Positions 6,223-13,925 of a DNA stretch of 15,571 nucleotides are shown here, one piece after another. The stretch is from positions 14,703-30,273 of the forward strand of contig DIYV01000069.1 in NCBI GenBank assembly GCA_002429165.1, given 5' to 3'. The translations under genes and the position numbers were made by a program. The notes beneath the pieces are model-generated. The model was given only the letters and a program-made list of their open reading frames with translations. It was not told the origin of the DNA and searched no databases. How positions within the stretch are numbered: the first letter of the stretch is position 1; every line of letters starts with the position of its first letter. The stretch comes from Gallionella sp. UBA6045 (GTDB taxonomy: Bacteria; Pseudomonadota; Gammaproteobacteria; Burkholderiales; Gallionellaceae).

Positions 6223-7539
6223 CTACACCAGCCGTATCTTCCCGGTCAGCAGGTTATGCATCATGCCCTGCTTGAGTTCACGGGTCTTGGCGAGCCGGGT
6301 TTCGAGCGCGGCGATCTCGGTGTCCATGTCGGAGAGGATAATGGCGATGGCGGATTGTTCCTCAACTGTTGGTGGCAGATGGATCGGCAATATTCGAATC
6401 AGTTGGGCGGTATAGCTTTGCTGCTTGGTGCCCTGACAGTATTCCAGAGCTAACTCATCGCCACGATAAACGTAGTAGTGGTAGAGATATTCAGTAAGAA
6501 GTTCAGACGTTGGGTAGACAGCCATGCAAGACTGGTTGGTCGTGGCGGGACTACCGACAATCCCACACGCACCTCTTGTTCCAGCCGCCTCAAGGCCTGT
6601 TATTGCCATAAGGAACGTACCCGCAGGATGAAGTCGGAGGTTTGTTTTTTCAACAGCAATCTTTGAGATATGTTCGAGAGTATCCGTGATGACGTTGTAG
6701 TTCAGCTCCCCGCTGGAAATCCACTTGATGTCGCCTTTATAAAAATCTGGTCTACCACGATATGGCGTCGCACCACTCGAACAATGAATAATAACGTCAC
6801 CCCAGCGCTTCACTTCCCACTCCCCACTGAACCCCGGCAGGCGCTTTTTGCCGGTGAGCAATTCCTGCATCGCGCCTTGTTTGAGGTGGCGCTTTTTGGC
6901 GATGAGTTGCTCCAGCGCTTCGGTGAGCGCATCCGCATCACTCAACGCCTCGGCGATGGCTTCTTGTTCGGCTTTGGTGGGTGGGAGCGGAATAAGGAGT
7001 GATGCATACTCACGACCGTTGATTCCAGGTTGCCCACTACGCATCGAGTTTACTTTGATCCAATTCCAGTAGGGTCTGCTATGAGTAAAGTATTGCAGAT
7101 ACCTTGGCTCTAATTTCTTCGTATCTGGCCGAGCACGAATGAGGAATCCGGCAAAAACCAACTCGCCATCCCGTTGGTCGTACAAATATGATTTGCCTAC
7201 GCTAGCACCCGTTCGAGCAAGGACGAGGTCGCCTTCGCTTAGCATATAACCAGTGGCAAGCGGATGCTTCACTGAAGCCTTCGACTCATCAATGAATCGA
7301 CCATCTTCAGAAATATCGGTAATGCGTAAATATGTGGGGTAGCGTGAATCAAAAGGAATTGCTGGCGCACCGATGCCATATGAAGGCGCGTTGGCTAATA
7401 ACTCACCGAGTTGATGCACATCCCAATCCACCGGTATCACCCCCACCTCGGTCTGCTTGAAACCCGGCTTGACGCGTTGCGCATCCAGCACGACCTGATA
7501 TTTGGCCGGCGCTTCCCGCACTGCCAGCGGTTCGCTCAT
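6223..7539 (-). CDS. hsdS: Type I restriction-modification specificity subunit
   Basis: The 438-residue protein has two target recognition domains (about 28-184 and 239-387). Each is followed by a conserved helical spacer that forms the coiled-coil arms. The spacers at 185-234 and 388-437 are internal repeats, each beginning LPPT and ending LKQG(A/M)M...LLTGK.RL. HsdS reads a bipartite DNA sequence and docks two HsdM and two HsdR. The two recognition domains are dissimilar, so the two half-sites should differ; the target cannot be predicted from sequence alone. The ATG lies in an ATGA overlap with the hsdM stop, indicating translational coupling. The recognition domains look more AT-rich than the neighbouring genes, as is common for exchanged domains. 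Confidence 0.96.
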   Translation of the reverse strand: MSEPLAVREAPAKYQVVLDAQRVKPGFKQTEVGVIPVDWDVHQLGELLANAPSYGIGAPAIPFDSRYPTYLRITDISEDGRFIDESKASVKHPLATGYMLSEGDLVLARTGASVGKSYLYDQRDGELVFAGFLIRARPDTKKLEPRYLQYFTHSRPYWNWIKVNSMRSGQPGINGREYASLLIPLPPTKAEQEAIAEALSDADALTEALEQLIAKKRHLKQGAMQELLTGKKRLPGFSGEWEVKRWGDVIIHCSSGATPYRGRPDFYKGDIKWISSGELNYNVITDTLEHISKIAVEKTNLRLHPAGTFLMAITGLEAAGTRGACGIVGSPATTNQSCMAVYPTSELLTEYLYHYYVYRGDELALEYCQGTKQQSYTAQLIRILPIHLPPTVEEQSAIAIILSDMDTEIAALETRLAKTRELKQGMMHNLLTGKIRLV

Positions 7540-9959
7540 GCCTGAAATCCCATCTTGCGCAGGTGTACTTCTACTTTCACGCTCAGGTTTGCCACGTTAT
7601 CGGCCAGCACGGGCAGCGGTGTCTCGTAGCGTTCGGCCAGCTCTTTCACGCGCTGGGTGAGCGCCTGGCTGATGCGATCCATCTCGCCATGGATGTCCTT
7701 GTCCAGCACGGCAAGCCATTTGTCTTCCACCACCAGCGTTTTGATTTCGGCCTCAGAGAGCTTGGGATATTTCGCTAATGCCAGCAGGTCGAGTTCGGCC
7801 TCGGCATCCTTGAGGGATTTTTTGAGGTCGGCTTCCTGCGTGCTGAGTTGCAGCCACGCTTCGAGCGCGGCGATTTCTTCTTTGGCTTCCTTGTCGCCTT
7901 TGAGTTCTTTCAGCCGCGCGGCGACGTTGGCCTTGTTCACTTTATCGAGTTCGGCGTATGCGCCGTCTTCGCCGCTGTGTTCTTCTTCCAGCTCGGTCAT
8001 CCGGGCAGTGACGCTTTCCAGCGTGGCTTCGAGTTCGCGGATGTTTGCCTGTTGCGCAGCGAAGTAACGATTTACGATAAGTTGCTTGGGCACGAGGTCG
8101 CACGCCCAGCCTTTGTCCACTTCCTTGATCGTTTTGCCTTCCTTGTTTTTCTTTACCTCAATAATGCGGTAGGTCGTTGCTGCCCAGCCATCGGCGGCAA
8201 TCAAGTAGCAGTCGTCCTGCATGGTCGCTGCCCAGTAGTCCATCAGGTGTTGATACACATCGTATTTGTCGATGAGCGGTTTGCCGGTGTAGAAGGCGAG
8301 CAGGCTTTCCGACATCTGGCCGATGAGGTCTTTGGGATGGAAGCCGCCCGCTTGCGATGTCTTGAGCGCAACGGCAGTCTGTCCTTGCCAGGACGCGAAG
8401 AGTGCGTTCATGCTTTCGATGAAGGTGACGAACTCGGGATGCTCGTAAATGGTGGGTTTGATGGCTTGTTTGGGGACGGCCAGATCGAGGTAGCCGGGGC
8501 GGTTGGCTTTGAATAAGGTCTTGCGCAGTCGCGGGCATACGTCCCAATACGCATGCAGCGCATCCACGTCAGCCTTGGGAATACCGCCCTGCAGATGTCC
8601 TTCGATGTCCTGGATGTCCTCGGCTTGCTGACTGTCGATGTAGCGCGGGATGTTAAGGTTGAATTCGTTCTTCTCGATTTCCTCTACGCCCACCATGCGC
8701 GCGTAGCTCGGGTCGCTATCGTCGCGGCGGTTGAACACGTCCACGATCTTGTGGATGTCGCAATCGCGCAGGCGGTTTTTGTTGCCGTCTTTGAGATAGC
8801 CGCTGCTGGCGTCGATCATGAAAAGGCCTTTGCGGGTGTGGGCGTTTTCTTTGTCGATGACGACGATGCAGGCGGGAATACCGGTGCCGTAGAACAGGTT
8901 GGCGGGCAGGCCGATGATGCCCTTGATGTAGCCTTTGCGGATCAGGTTTTTGCGAATATCAGCCTCGGCATTGCCGCGAAACAAAACACCGTGCGGCAAA
9001 ATGCATGCGCCTTTACCCGTACTCTTGAGCGAGCGAACGATGTGCAGCAGGTAGGCGTAATCGCCCTGCTTGGCGGGCGGTGTGCCGTAATGCTGAAAGC
9101 GTTCGTGCGGATCGTTGAGCGGGTCGATGCCGGTGCTCCAGCGCTTGTCGGAAAAGGGCGGATTGGCGACCACGTAGTCGAAAGTTTTGAGATTGCCGTC
9201 GTCAGTGGTGTACTGCGGATTCGCCAAGGTGCTGTGCCCGCCTTTGATCAGCGCCGTGGGTTTGTTGTGCAGGATCATGTTCATCCGCGCAAGGCCGGAA
9301 GTGGCGGTGTCTTTTTCCTGACCGTAGAGCGTGACCTCCGCCTTTGCCTCGTCGCCCACTTTCAGCAGCAGCGATCCCGATCCGCATGTTGGGTCATACA
9401 CGGTGGTGTTGTTTGTGGTGTGCGCATCGCGGATGCCGATGATCTGCGCCATGACGCGGCTGACTTCGGCGGGGGTATAGAACTGGCCTTTGGACTTGCC
9501 TGATTCTGTTGCGAAGTGGCGCATCAGGTATTCGTAAGCGTCACCGAGGATGTCATCGCCCTCCGCGCGGTTCTTGCTGAAATCGAGCGCCTTGTTTTCA
9601 AAGATGCCGATGAGATTGGTGAGACGCTCGACAATTTCCTGGCCGCTGCCCAGCTTGCCCGGGTCATTGAAGTCCGGCATGTCGGACAGCTTGTTGGCAT
9701 TCGCCAGCGGCGCGATGATTTTCTTGTTGATCTGGTCGCCGATGTCGGACTTGCCCTTGAGCGCGACCATGTCCTTGAAACTGGCGCCTTTCGGTATCGT
9801 GATCGGTGCGTAAGGCACGTCGGCATATTTGTCGCTAACGTATTTGATGAACAACATCACCAGCACGTAATCCTTGTACTGGCTGGCATCCATGCCGCCG
9901 CGCAGTTCGTCGCAGCTAGACCAGAGGGAGGAATAAAGTTCGGATTTCTTGATTGCCAT
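7536..9959 (-). CDS. hsdM: Type I restriction-modification N6-adenine methyltransferase, long form
   Basis: The 807-residue protein begins with the helical HsdM N-terminal domain (about 5-130). The gamma-class N6-adenine methyltransferase core follows: GQFYTP (158-163), SAM-binding motif I DPTCGSGSLLL (189-199) and catalytic NPPF (266-269). It methylates adenine in the HsdS target, protecting host DNA, and supplies two subunits to the complex. Classical HsdM proteins are near 500-530 residues. This one carries some 280 extra C-terminal residues, including a charged coiled-coil-like stretch (about 640-735) with EATLESVTARMTELEEEH and EIAALEAWLQ segments. Long HsdM proteins of this kind are a known variant; the extension's role is unclear. 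AAAGGTA lies about 10 bases before ATG 9959. It is the first gene of the hsdMS unit. Confidence 0.96.
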   Translation of the reverse strand: MAIKKSELYSSLWSSCDELRGGMDASQYKDYVLVMLFIKYVSDKYADVPYAPITIPKGASFKDMVALKGKSDIGDQINKKIIAPLANANKLSDMPDFNDPGKLGSGQEIVERLTNLIGIFENKALDFSKNRAEGDDILGDAYEYLMRHFATESGKSKGQFYTPAEVSRVMAQIIGIRDAHTTNNTTVYDPTCGSGSLLLKVGDEAKAEVTLYGQEKDTATSGLARMNMILHNKPTALIKGGHSTLANPQYTTDDGNLKTFDYVVANPPFSDKRWSTGIDPLNDPHERFQHYGTPPAKQGDYAYLLHIVRSLKSTGKGACILPHGVLFRGNAEADIRKNLIRKGYIKGIIGLPANLFYGTGIPACIVVIDKENAHTRKGLFMIDASSGYLKDGNKNRLRDCDIHKIVDVFNRRDDSDPSYARMVGVEEIEKNEFNLNIPRYIDSQQAEDIQDIEGHLQGGIPKADVDALHAYWDVCPRLRKTLFKANRPGYLDLAVPKQAIKPTIYEHPEFVTFIESMNALFASWQGQTAVALKTSQAGGFHPKDLIGQMSESLLAFYTGKPLIDKYDVYQHLMDYWAATMQDDCYLIAADGWAATTYRIIEVKKNKEGKTIKEVDKGWACDLVPKQLIVNRYFAAQQANIRELEATLESVTARMTELEEEHSGEDGAYAELDKVNKANVAARLKELKGDKEAKEEIAALEAWLQLSTQEADLKKSLKDAEAELDLLALAKYPKLSEAEIKTLVVEDKWLAVLDKDIHGEMDRISQALTQRVKELAERYETPLPVLADNVANLSVKVEVHLRKMGFQA

Positions 9960-10014
9960 GCGCTGTTACCTTTTACCCGTGGTGCCGGAAAATTACCAGA
10001 ACCAAACCGGGCGA

Positions 10015-10043
10015 ATTATGCAGCGTTTTGCGGTACTGCGTAA
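10015..10043 (-). promoter_or_regulatory. Weak candidate promoter for hsdMS
   Basis: On the minus strand, CATAAT (10020-10015) is a good -10 box 55 bases before the hsdM ATG. The hexamer 17 bases upstream (TTACGC, 10043-10038) is a poor -35 match. The imperfect TTGCG/CGTAA dyad overlaps the -35 position, so an activator or repressor might act here. Confidence 0.25.
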
Positions 10044-10100
10044 TGCTGTTCAGTTTTTGTGACCGTCTTCGAAGGCATGCGATAAACGCCATCCCTCCAA

Positions 10101-10114
10101 CCATCAGCTGATGG
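10101..10114. repeat. Perfect 14-base palindrome CCATCAGCTGATGG
   Basis: The sequence equals its own reverse complement. It lies about mid-way between hsdM and hyfB and could be an operator dyad or part of a larger fold through the nearby GATGGTT at 10135-10141. No regulator can be assigned. Confidence 0.4.
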
Positions 10115-10172
10115 GTATTCCAATTCATCAAATGGATGGTTCCATAACTGTTGTTGAGGTCAGTGCGGCAGA

Positions 10173-10220
10173 TAACCAACGACTTGGCTGCTGTCTTTTG
10201 GCAGCCTAGTCGGATGGCTA
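10173..10220 (-). repeat. Hairpin repeat, copy A (inverted copy at 15449-15496)
   Basis: This 48-base unit matches the reverse complement of 15449-15496 at 42 of 48 positions. It forms a hairpin: CGACTTGGCTGC (10180-10191) pairs with GCAGCCTAGTCG (10201-10212) with one T-T mismatch, enclosed by CCA (10176-10178) and TGG (10215-10217). Weaker similarity (AGGTC, 10157-10161) suggests the unit is nearer 60 bases. No T-tract follows. The family is not recognised; a REP/MITE-like palindrome is the simplest reading. Confidence 0.65.
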
Positions 10221-10243
10221 GTTGTTCTATCAGGGAGTAGAAT
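10215..10243 (+). promoter_or_regulatory. hyfB: Candidate promoter for the hyf-like operon
   Basis: TAGAAT (10238-10243) matches the -10 consensus at 5 of 6 positions and sits about 50 bases before the hyfB ATG. The hexamer TGGCTA (10215-10220), 17 bases upstream, is a weak -35 (3 of 6) and coincides with the right end of hairpin repeat copy A. If real, the repeat abuts or forms part of the promoter. Confidence 0.35.
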
Positions 10244-10295
10244 TGCCCACTTGCGCAGTCTGGCCAATCAGCACGGCAGAGGAAAAATAATCGGG

Positions 10296-12305
10296 ATGGA
10301 CATTGCAGGTGTATTGCCGTTGGACGTTGCCGGTTTGGCCGTCGTGCTGTGGATGGCGCTGGGTTTGCTGGGGCTGGCACTGCAGCGCCGCCCGCATCTC
10401 ATCACCAATGTCATTTTTCCGCTCGGCGCGATCGTTTCGCTGGTGCTTGCCGCTGCCGGTTTGTGGGCGATCGGTGAGCATGCCAGCTATGCCGTATTGC
10501 CGCTGGGCCTGCCTGGTCTGCCGCTGCATCTTGGTCTCGATCCGCTCTCCGCGTTTTTCCTGATCCTGCTGGGCGGAGCATCGTTGGGCGTGTCGCTGTT
10601 CAGCGCCGGTTATTTCAAATCCATGCAGGGCAACACGCTCGGCTTGCTGTGCCTGGAATATCACCTGTTCCTCGCCGGCATGGCGCTGGTGTTGCTGGCT
10701 GACGACGCGTACATGTTCATGGTGGCGTGGGAGACGATGGCCCTGTCTTCCTATTTTCTGGTCACCACCGACCACAATGTTCCCGACATCCGCAAGGCGG
10801 GCTTTTTGTATCTGCTGATCGCGCATGTCGGGGCGATCGCGATCCTGCTCAGCTTCGGCGTGATGCAGGGCGGGCATGGCATTGGCGCTTACACCTTTGC
10901 GGCGATGCGCGCGGCGCATCTGTCGGTATTCTGGTCGTCTGTGGTGTTTTTGCTGGCGTTGTTCGGCTTCGGCGCGAAAGCGGGTTTGCTGCCGCTGCAC
11001 GTCTGGCTGCCCGAAGCCCATCCGGCGGCACCCTCGCCGGTTTCCGCATTGATGAGCGGCATCATGCTGAAAACGGCGATCTACGGCATCCTGCGCGTTA
11101 CCTTCGACCTGCTGGGTGCGCAACAATGGTGGTGGGGTATGCTGGCGTTGGCGTTGGGTCTGATCACCGCGATCTACGGCGTGATGTTCGCCGCCGTACA
11201 AGCCGACATGAAGCGGCTGCTGGCTTATTCTTCTATCGAGAACATCGGCCTGCTGCTGGTGGGCATCGGCCTGGCCATCATCTTCCATGTCTATGGCAAG
11301 GACGCGCTGGCCGCATTGTCGTTGACCGCGACGCTGTACCACAGCCTGAACCACGCGTTCTTCAAGAGTTTGCTGTTCGTCGGCACAGGCTCGATCCTGC
11401 ATGCTACCGGCGAACGCAACATGGGGCGGATGGGCGGACTTATCCATCACATGCCGTGGGTCGCCGGGCTGATGCTGGTCGGCGTGCTGTCCATATCCGG
11501 CCTGCCGCCCTTCAATGGTTTCGTTTCGGAATGGCTGCTGTTGCAGGCGTTCCTGCTGTCGCCGGGCTTGCCCAACAATTACATCAATATGCTGATACCG
11601 GTGGCGGCTGCGGTGATCGCGCTGGCCGCCGCATTGGCAGCCTATGTGATGGTGAAATTCTACGGCATCATTTTCCTCGGACAGCCGCGCGGGGAGGCAC
11701 GTGAACCTGCCCACGATGCCGGCATGTTTGAACGCATCGGATTAAGCTGGCTCGCGCTGGTCTGTGTGGTGCTGGGATTGGCACCGGTGTTTGTGGTGCA
11801 TCAACTCGATCTGGTGACACAGCTATTGGTTGGAAGAGGGCTGGGCAATGCCGCCGCCGGGTGGTTGTTCCTCGCCCCGGTCGACATCGACCGTGCCAGC
11901 TACAGCCCGGTGTTTTTCCTGCTGGCCGTGCTGGGCGTGATGCTGGTGACAGCATTGGTGGTGCATTATTTCTATCACGGACGGACACGGCGCGGCCCCG
12001 CCTGGGACTGCGGGTTCCCGGCGCAAACTTCGCGCATGCAGGATACTGCCGAAGGGTTCGGCCAGCCGATCCGCCGTATCTTCGAGCCGTTTTTCCGTAT
12101 CGAAAGCGAGTTGCCGAGCGCGTTCGATACGCATCCGCGCTATCACGGCCGCAGTGAAGATCGTCTCTGGTTCGCGCTGTATGTGCCGATCAAGCGCATC
12201 AGCGAAAAACTCTCGTCATGGGTATCGCTGTTGCAGCACGGACGCATCCACTTGTATCTGACCTATACCTTTGTCACGCTGATCGTGCTGCTGGCTTTTG
12301 TATGA
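10296..12305 (+). CDS. hyfB: Hydrogenase-4-like component B, antiporter-type membrane subunit
   Basis: The 669-residue, highly hydrophobic protein belongs to the NuoL/MrpA antiporter family, and its length is close to E. coli HyfB (672). Expected proton-channel residues are present: the TM5-type Glu in AWETMALSSYFLV (E146), the TM7 Lys in GFGAKAGLLPLHVWLPEAHPA (K228), further Lys at 259 and 306 (ADMKRLLAYSSIENIG), and the LNHAFFKSLLF segment (K357). It should sit in the inner membrane and couple redox energy to ion movement. The frame is open back to TTG 10251, but ATG 10296 is preferred because AGAGGAA lies 11 bases upstream. Its stop overlaps the hyfC start (ATGA). It is the first gene of the operon. 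Confidence 0.93.
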   Translation: MDIAGVLPLDVAGLAVVLWMALGLLGLALQRRPHLITNVIFPLGAIVSLVLAAAGLWAIGEHASYAVLPLGLPGLPLHLGLDPLSAFFLILLGGASLGVSLFSAGYFKSMQGNTLGLLCLEYHLFLAGMALVLLADDAYMFMVAWETMALSSYFLVTTDHNVPDIRKAGFLYLLIAHVGAIAILLSFGVMQGGHGIGAYTFAAMRAAHLSVFWSSVVFLLALFGFGAKAGLLPLHVWLPEAHPAAPSPVSALMSGIMLKTAIYGILRVTFDLLGAQQWWWGMLALALGLITAIYGVMFAAVQADMKRLLAYSSIENIGLLLVGIGLAIIFHVYGKDALAALSLTATLYHSLNHAFFKSLLFVGTGSILHATGERNMGRMGGLIHHMPWVAGLMLVGVLSISGLPPFNGFVSEWLLLQAFLLSPGLPNNYINMLIPVAAAVIALAAALAAYVMVKFYGIIFLGQPRGEAREPAHDAGMFERIGLSWLALVCVVLGLAPVFVVHQLDLVTQLLVGRGLGNAAAGWLFLAPVDIDRASYSPVFFLLAVLGVMLVTALVVHYFYHGRTRRGPAWDCGFPAQTSRMQDTAEGFGQPIRRIFEPFFRIESELPSAFDTHPRYHGRSEDRLWFALYVPIKRISEKLSSWVSLLQHGRIHLYLTYTFVTLIVLLAFV

Positions 12306-13261
12306 TGAGCACGAATCAGGCCCTCGGCATCCTGTTTCAAATTTACCAGTCGCTGCTGGTCGTGCTGCTCGCACCGCTGCTGACCGGCTGGGTGAACCAG
12401 TGTCGCGCCTGGCTGCAAAACCGCACCGGTCCGGGCGTGTTGCAACCTTACCGCACGCTGCGCAAGCTGTTTCACAAGGATGCGGTGATGGCCTATAACG
12501 CTTCGCCGCTATTTCGTACCACACCCTATATCTTGTTCGGTTGCATGTGGCTGGCGGCGGCCATCATTCCGATCATCGCGGTGGGCTTGCCATTTTCTCC
12601 CGCTGCCGACGTGATCGCGCTGGTCGGTGTATTTGCGCTGGCACGGGTGTTCATTGCGCTTGCCGCGATGGATATCGGCACCGCATTCGGCACGCTGGGT
12701 GCGCGTCGCGAGATGCTGGTGTCGTTTCTCGCCGAACCGGCATTGCTGATGGTGTTCTTCACCGCTTCGCTGATCAGCCACTCGACGCAGCTTCCGCGCA
12801 TCGTGGACGCGCTGGCCCATCACCAGTTCATCTTGTATCCCAGCCTCGCCTTTGCCGGATTGGCTTTCGTGATCGTGCTGCTGGCCGAGAACGCGCGCAT
12901 CCCGGTGGACAATCCCAGCACGCACCTGGAATTGACCATGATCCACGAGGCGATGATCCTGGAATATTCGGCGCGCCATTTGGCGCTGGTGGAGTGGGCG
13001 AGCAGCCTCAAGTTGTTCGCCTATATTTCCATTGGCATCGCGCTGTTCTTTCCCTATGGCATTGCCGAGGCAGGGGATTGGCGTGCGCTGCCGCTGGCCA
13101 TCATCGCGCTGCTGGTCAAGCTGATACTGGCCGGCGCCGCACTGGCTTTGCTGGAAACGCTGCTCGCCAAGATGCGCATCTTCCGCGCGCCTGAGTTTTT
13201 AGGCACCGCGTTTTTGCTGGCGGTGCTGGGCTTGTTGATCCACTTTTTATTGGGCGCGTGA
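12302..13261 (+). CDS. hyfC: Hydrogenase-4-like component C, NuoH-type membrane subunit
   Basis: The 319-residue protein is close to E. coli HyfC (315) and belongs to the NuoH/HycD family, which anchors the peripheral redox arm to the membrane arm. Family motifs are seen: QNRTGPGVLQPYRTLRKLFHKD near the N-terminus, the ALARVFIALAAMDIGTAFG segment, and ENARIPVDNPSTHLELTMIH, which carries the conserved acidic residues near the presumed quinone/coupling site. ATG 12302 overlaps the hyfB stop by four bases; a second ATG follows directly at 12305, so the exact first codon is uncertain by one residue. The frame is open upstream, but that part overlaps hyfB and lacks family similarity. Confidence 0.92.
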   Translation: MMSTNQALGILFQIYQSLLVVLLAPLLTGWVNQCRAWLQNRTGPGVLQPYRTLRKLFHKDAVMAYNASPLFRTTPYILFGCMWLAAAIIPIIAVGLPFSPAADVIALVGVFALARVFIALAAMDIGTAFGTLGARREMLVSFLAEPALLMVFFTASLISHSTQLPRIVDALAHHQFILYPSLAFAGLAFVIVLLAENARIPVDNPSTHLELTMIHEAMILEYSARHLALVEWASSLKLFAYISIGIALFFPYGIAEAGDWRALPLAIIALLVKLILAGAALALLETLLAKMRIFRAPEFLGTAFLLAVLGLLIHFLLGA

Positions 13262-13262
13262 T

Positions 13263-13925
13263 ATGCCGATAAGCTACAGCATTCAACTTATCAATCTGCT
13301 CGCTTCCATGCTGCTGCTGATCGCGTTTGCGATGCTATCGCAACGGCGCATCCTGTCCCTGATCAATCTGTTCGCCTGGCAGGGGCTGGTGTTGTCGCTC
13401 AGCACCTTTGTGGTGGCGTACTCGACGGACCAGCACCATTTGTATTACTCCGCAGGGCTGACGCTGCTGCTCAAGGTGATGGTGCTGCCGTGGCTGCTGC
13501 ATCGCCTGATACGCAAGCTGAACGTGAAATGGGACGTGGAAACACTGATCAACATTCCGACCACGATGCTGGTCGGCATCGCGCTGGTGATTTTTTCCTT
13601 CAACCTGGCCGCGCCGATCTCGCAACTTTCCGAGAGCATCACGCGCGGGCTGATCGGCATCGCGCTGGCCAGCGTGCTACTGTCGTTGCTGATGATGCTG
13701 ACGCGGCGCAAGGCCGTTCCGCAAGTGGTCGGTTTTCTGGCTATGGAAAACGGGTTGTTCTTCGCCGCGACCAGCGCCACGCACGGGATGCCGCTGGTGG
13801 TGGAGTTGGGCATCGCGCTGGACGTGCTGGTGGCGACATTTATTTTCGGCATCTTTTTCTTCCAGATACGCGAGACCTTCGACAGTCTCGACATCACCAA
13901 CATGGAAAAACTCAAGGATGATTGA
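13263..13925 (+). CDS. hyfE: Hydrogenase-4-like component E, small membrane subunit
   Basis: The 220-residue protein matches HyfE in length (216 in E. coli) and place in the operon. It has about seven hydrophobic segments and resembles NuoK in its C-terminal half. Acidic residues lie within membrane stretches (MENGLFFAATSATHG and VVELGIALDVLV), as expected for a proton-path subunit. It starts one base after the hyfC stop and ends eight bases inside hyfF, so translation is probably coupled. HyfE is typical of hydrogenase-4 and related complexes and absent from classical hydrogenase-3, which supports the Hyf-like assignment. Confidence 0.88.
   Translation: MPISYSIQLINLLASMLLLIAFAMLSQRRILSLINLFAWQGLVLSLSTFVVAYSTDQHHLYYSAGLTLLLKVMVLPWLLHRLIRKLNVKWDVETLINIPTTMLVGIALVIFSFNLAAPISQLSESITRGLIGIALASVLLSLLMMLTRRKAVPQVVGFLAMENGLFFAATSATHGMPLVVELGIALDVLVATFIFGIFFFQIRETFDSLDITNMEKLKDD

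Larger units (their letters stand above)
9960..10295. other. Divergent intergenic region between hsdM and hyfB, no convincing gene
   Basis: This 336-base stretch separates the minus-strand hsdM start from the plus-strand hyfB start. It must hold promoters for both units. It contains an imperfect dyad TTGCG/CGTAA at 10028-10043, a perfect 14-base palindrome at 10101-10114, a larger AACCATC (10099-10105) / GATGGTT (10135-10141) pairing, and one copy of a hairpin repeat at 10173-10220. An open frame crosses it on the minus strand (10380-9973), but it overlaps hyfB and has no start signal or recognisable domain. The density of secondary structure would also fit a structured leader RNA. Confidence 0.6.

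Noticed and set aside
5972..6275. Small open frames on both strands across the REPIN-like element
   Set aside because: They start in or cross the REP arms, the terminator and the palindromes, with no ribosome site and no protein-like composition.
9973..10380. 135-codon minus-strand frame in the hsdM-hyfB gap
   Set aside because: It overlaps the hyfB start, lacks a ribosome site and shows no family. Only the short part within the hairpin repeat resembles anything else in the window, so it is reported as a repeat and not as a gene.
10230..11714. 494-codon open frame on the minus strand
   Set aside because: Antisense to hyfB; the Gln/His/Arg-rich composition is that of a shadow of a hydrophobic membrane-protein gene.
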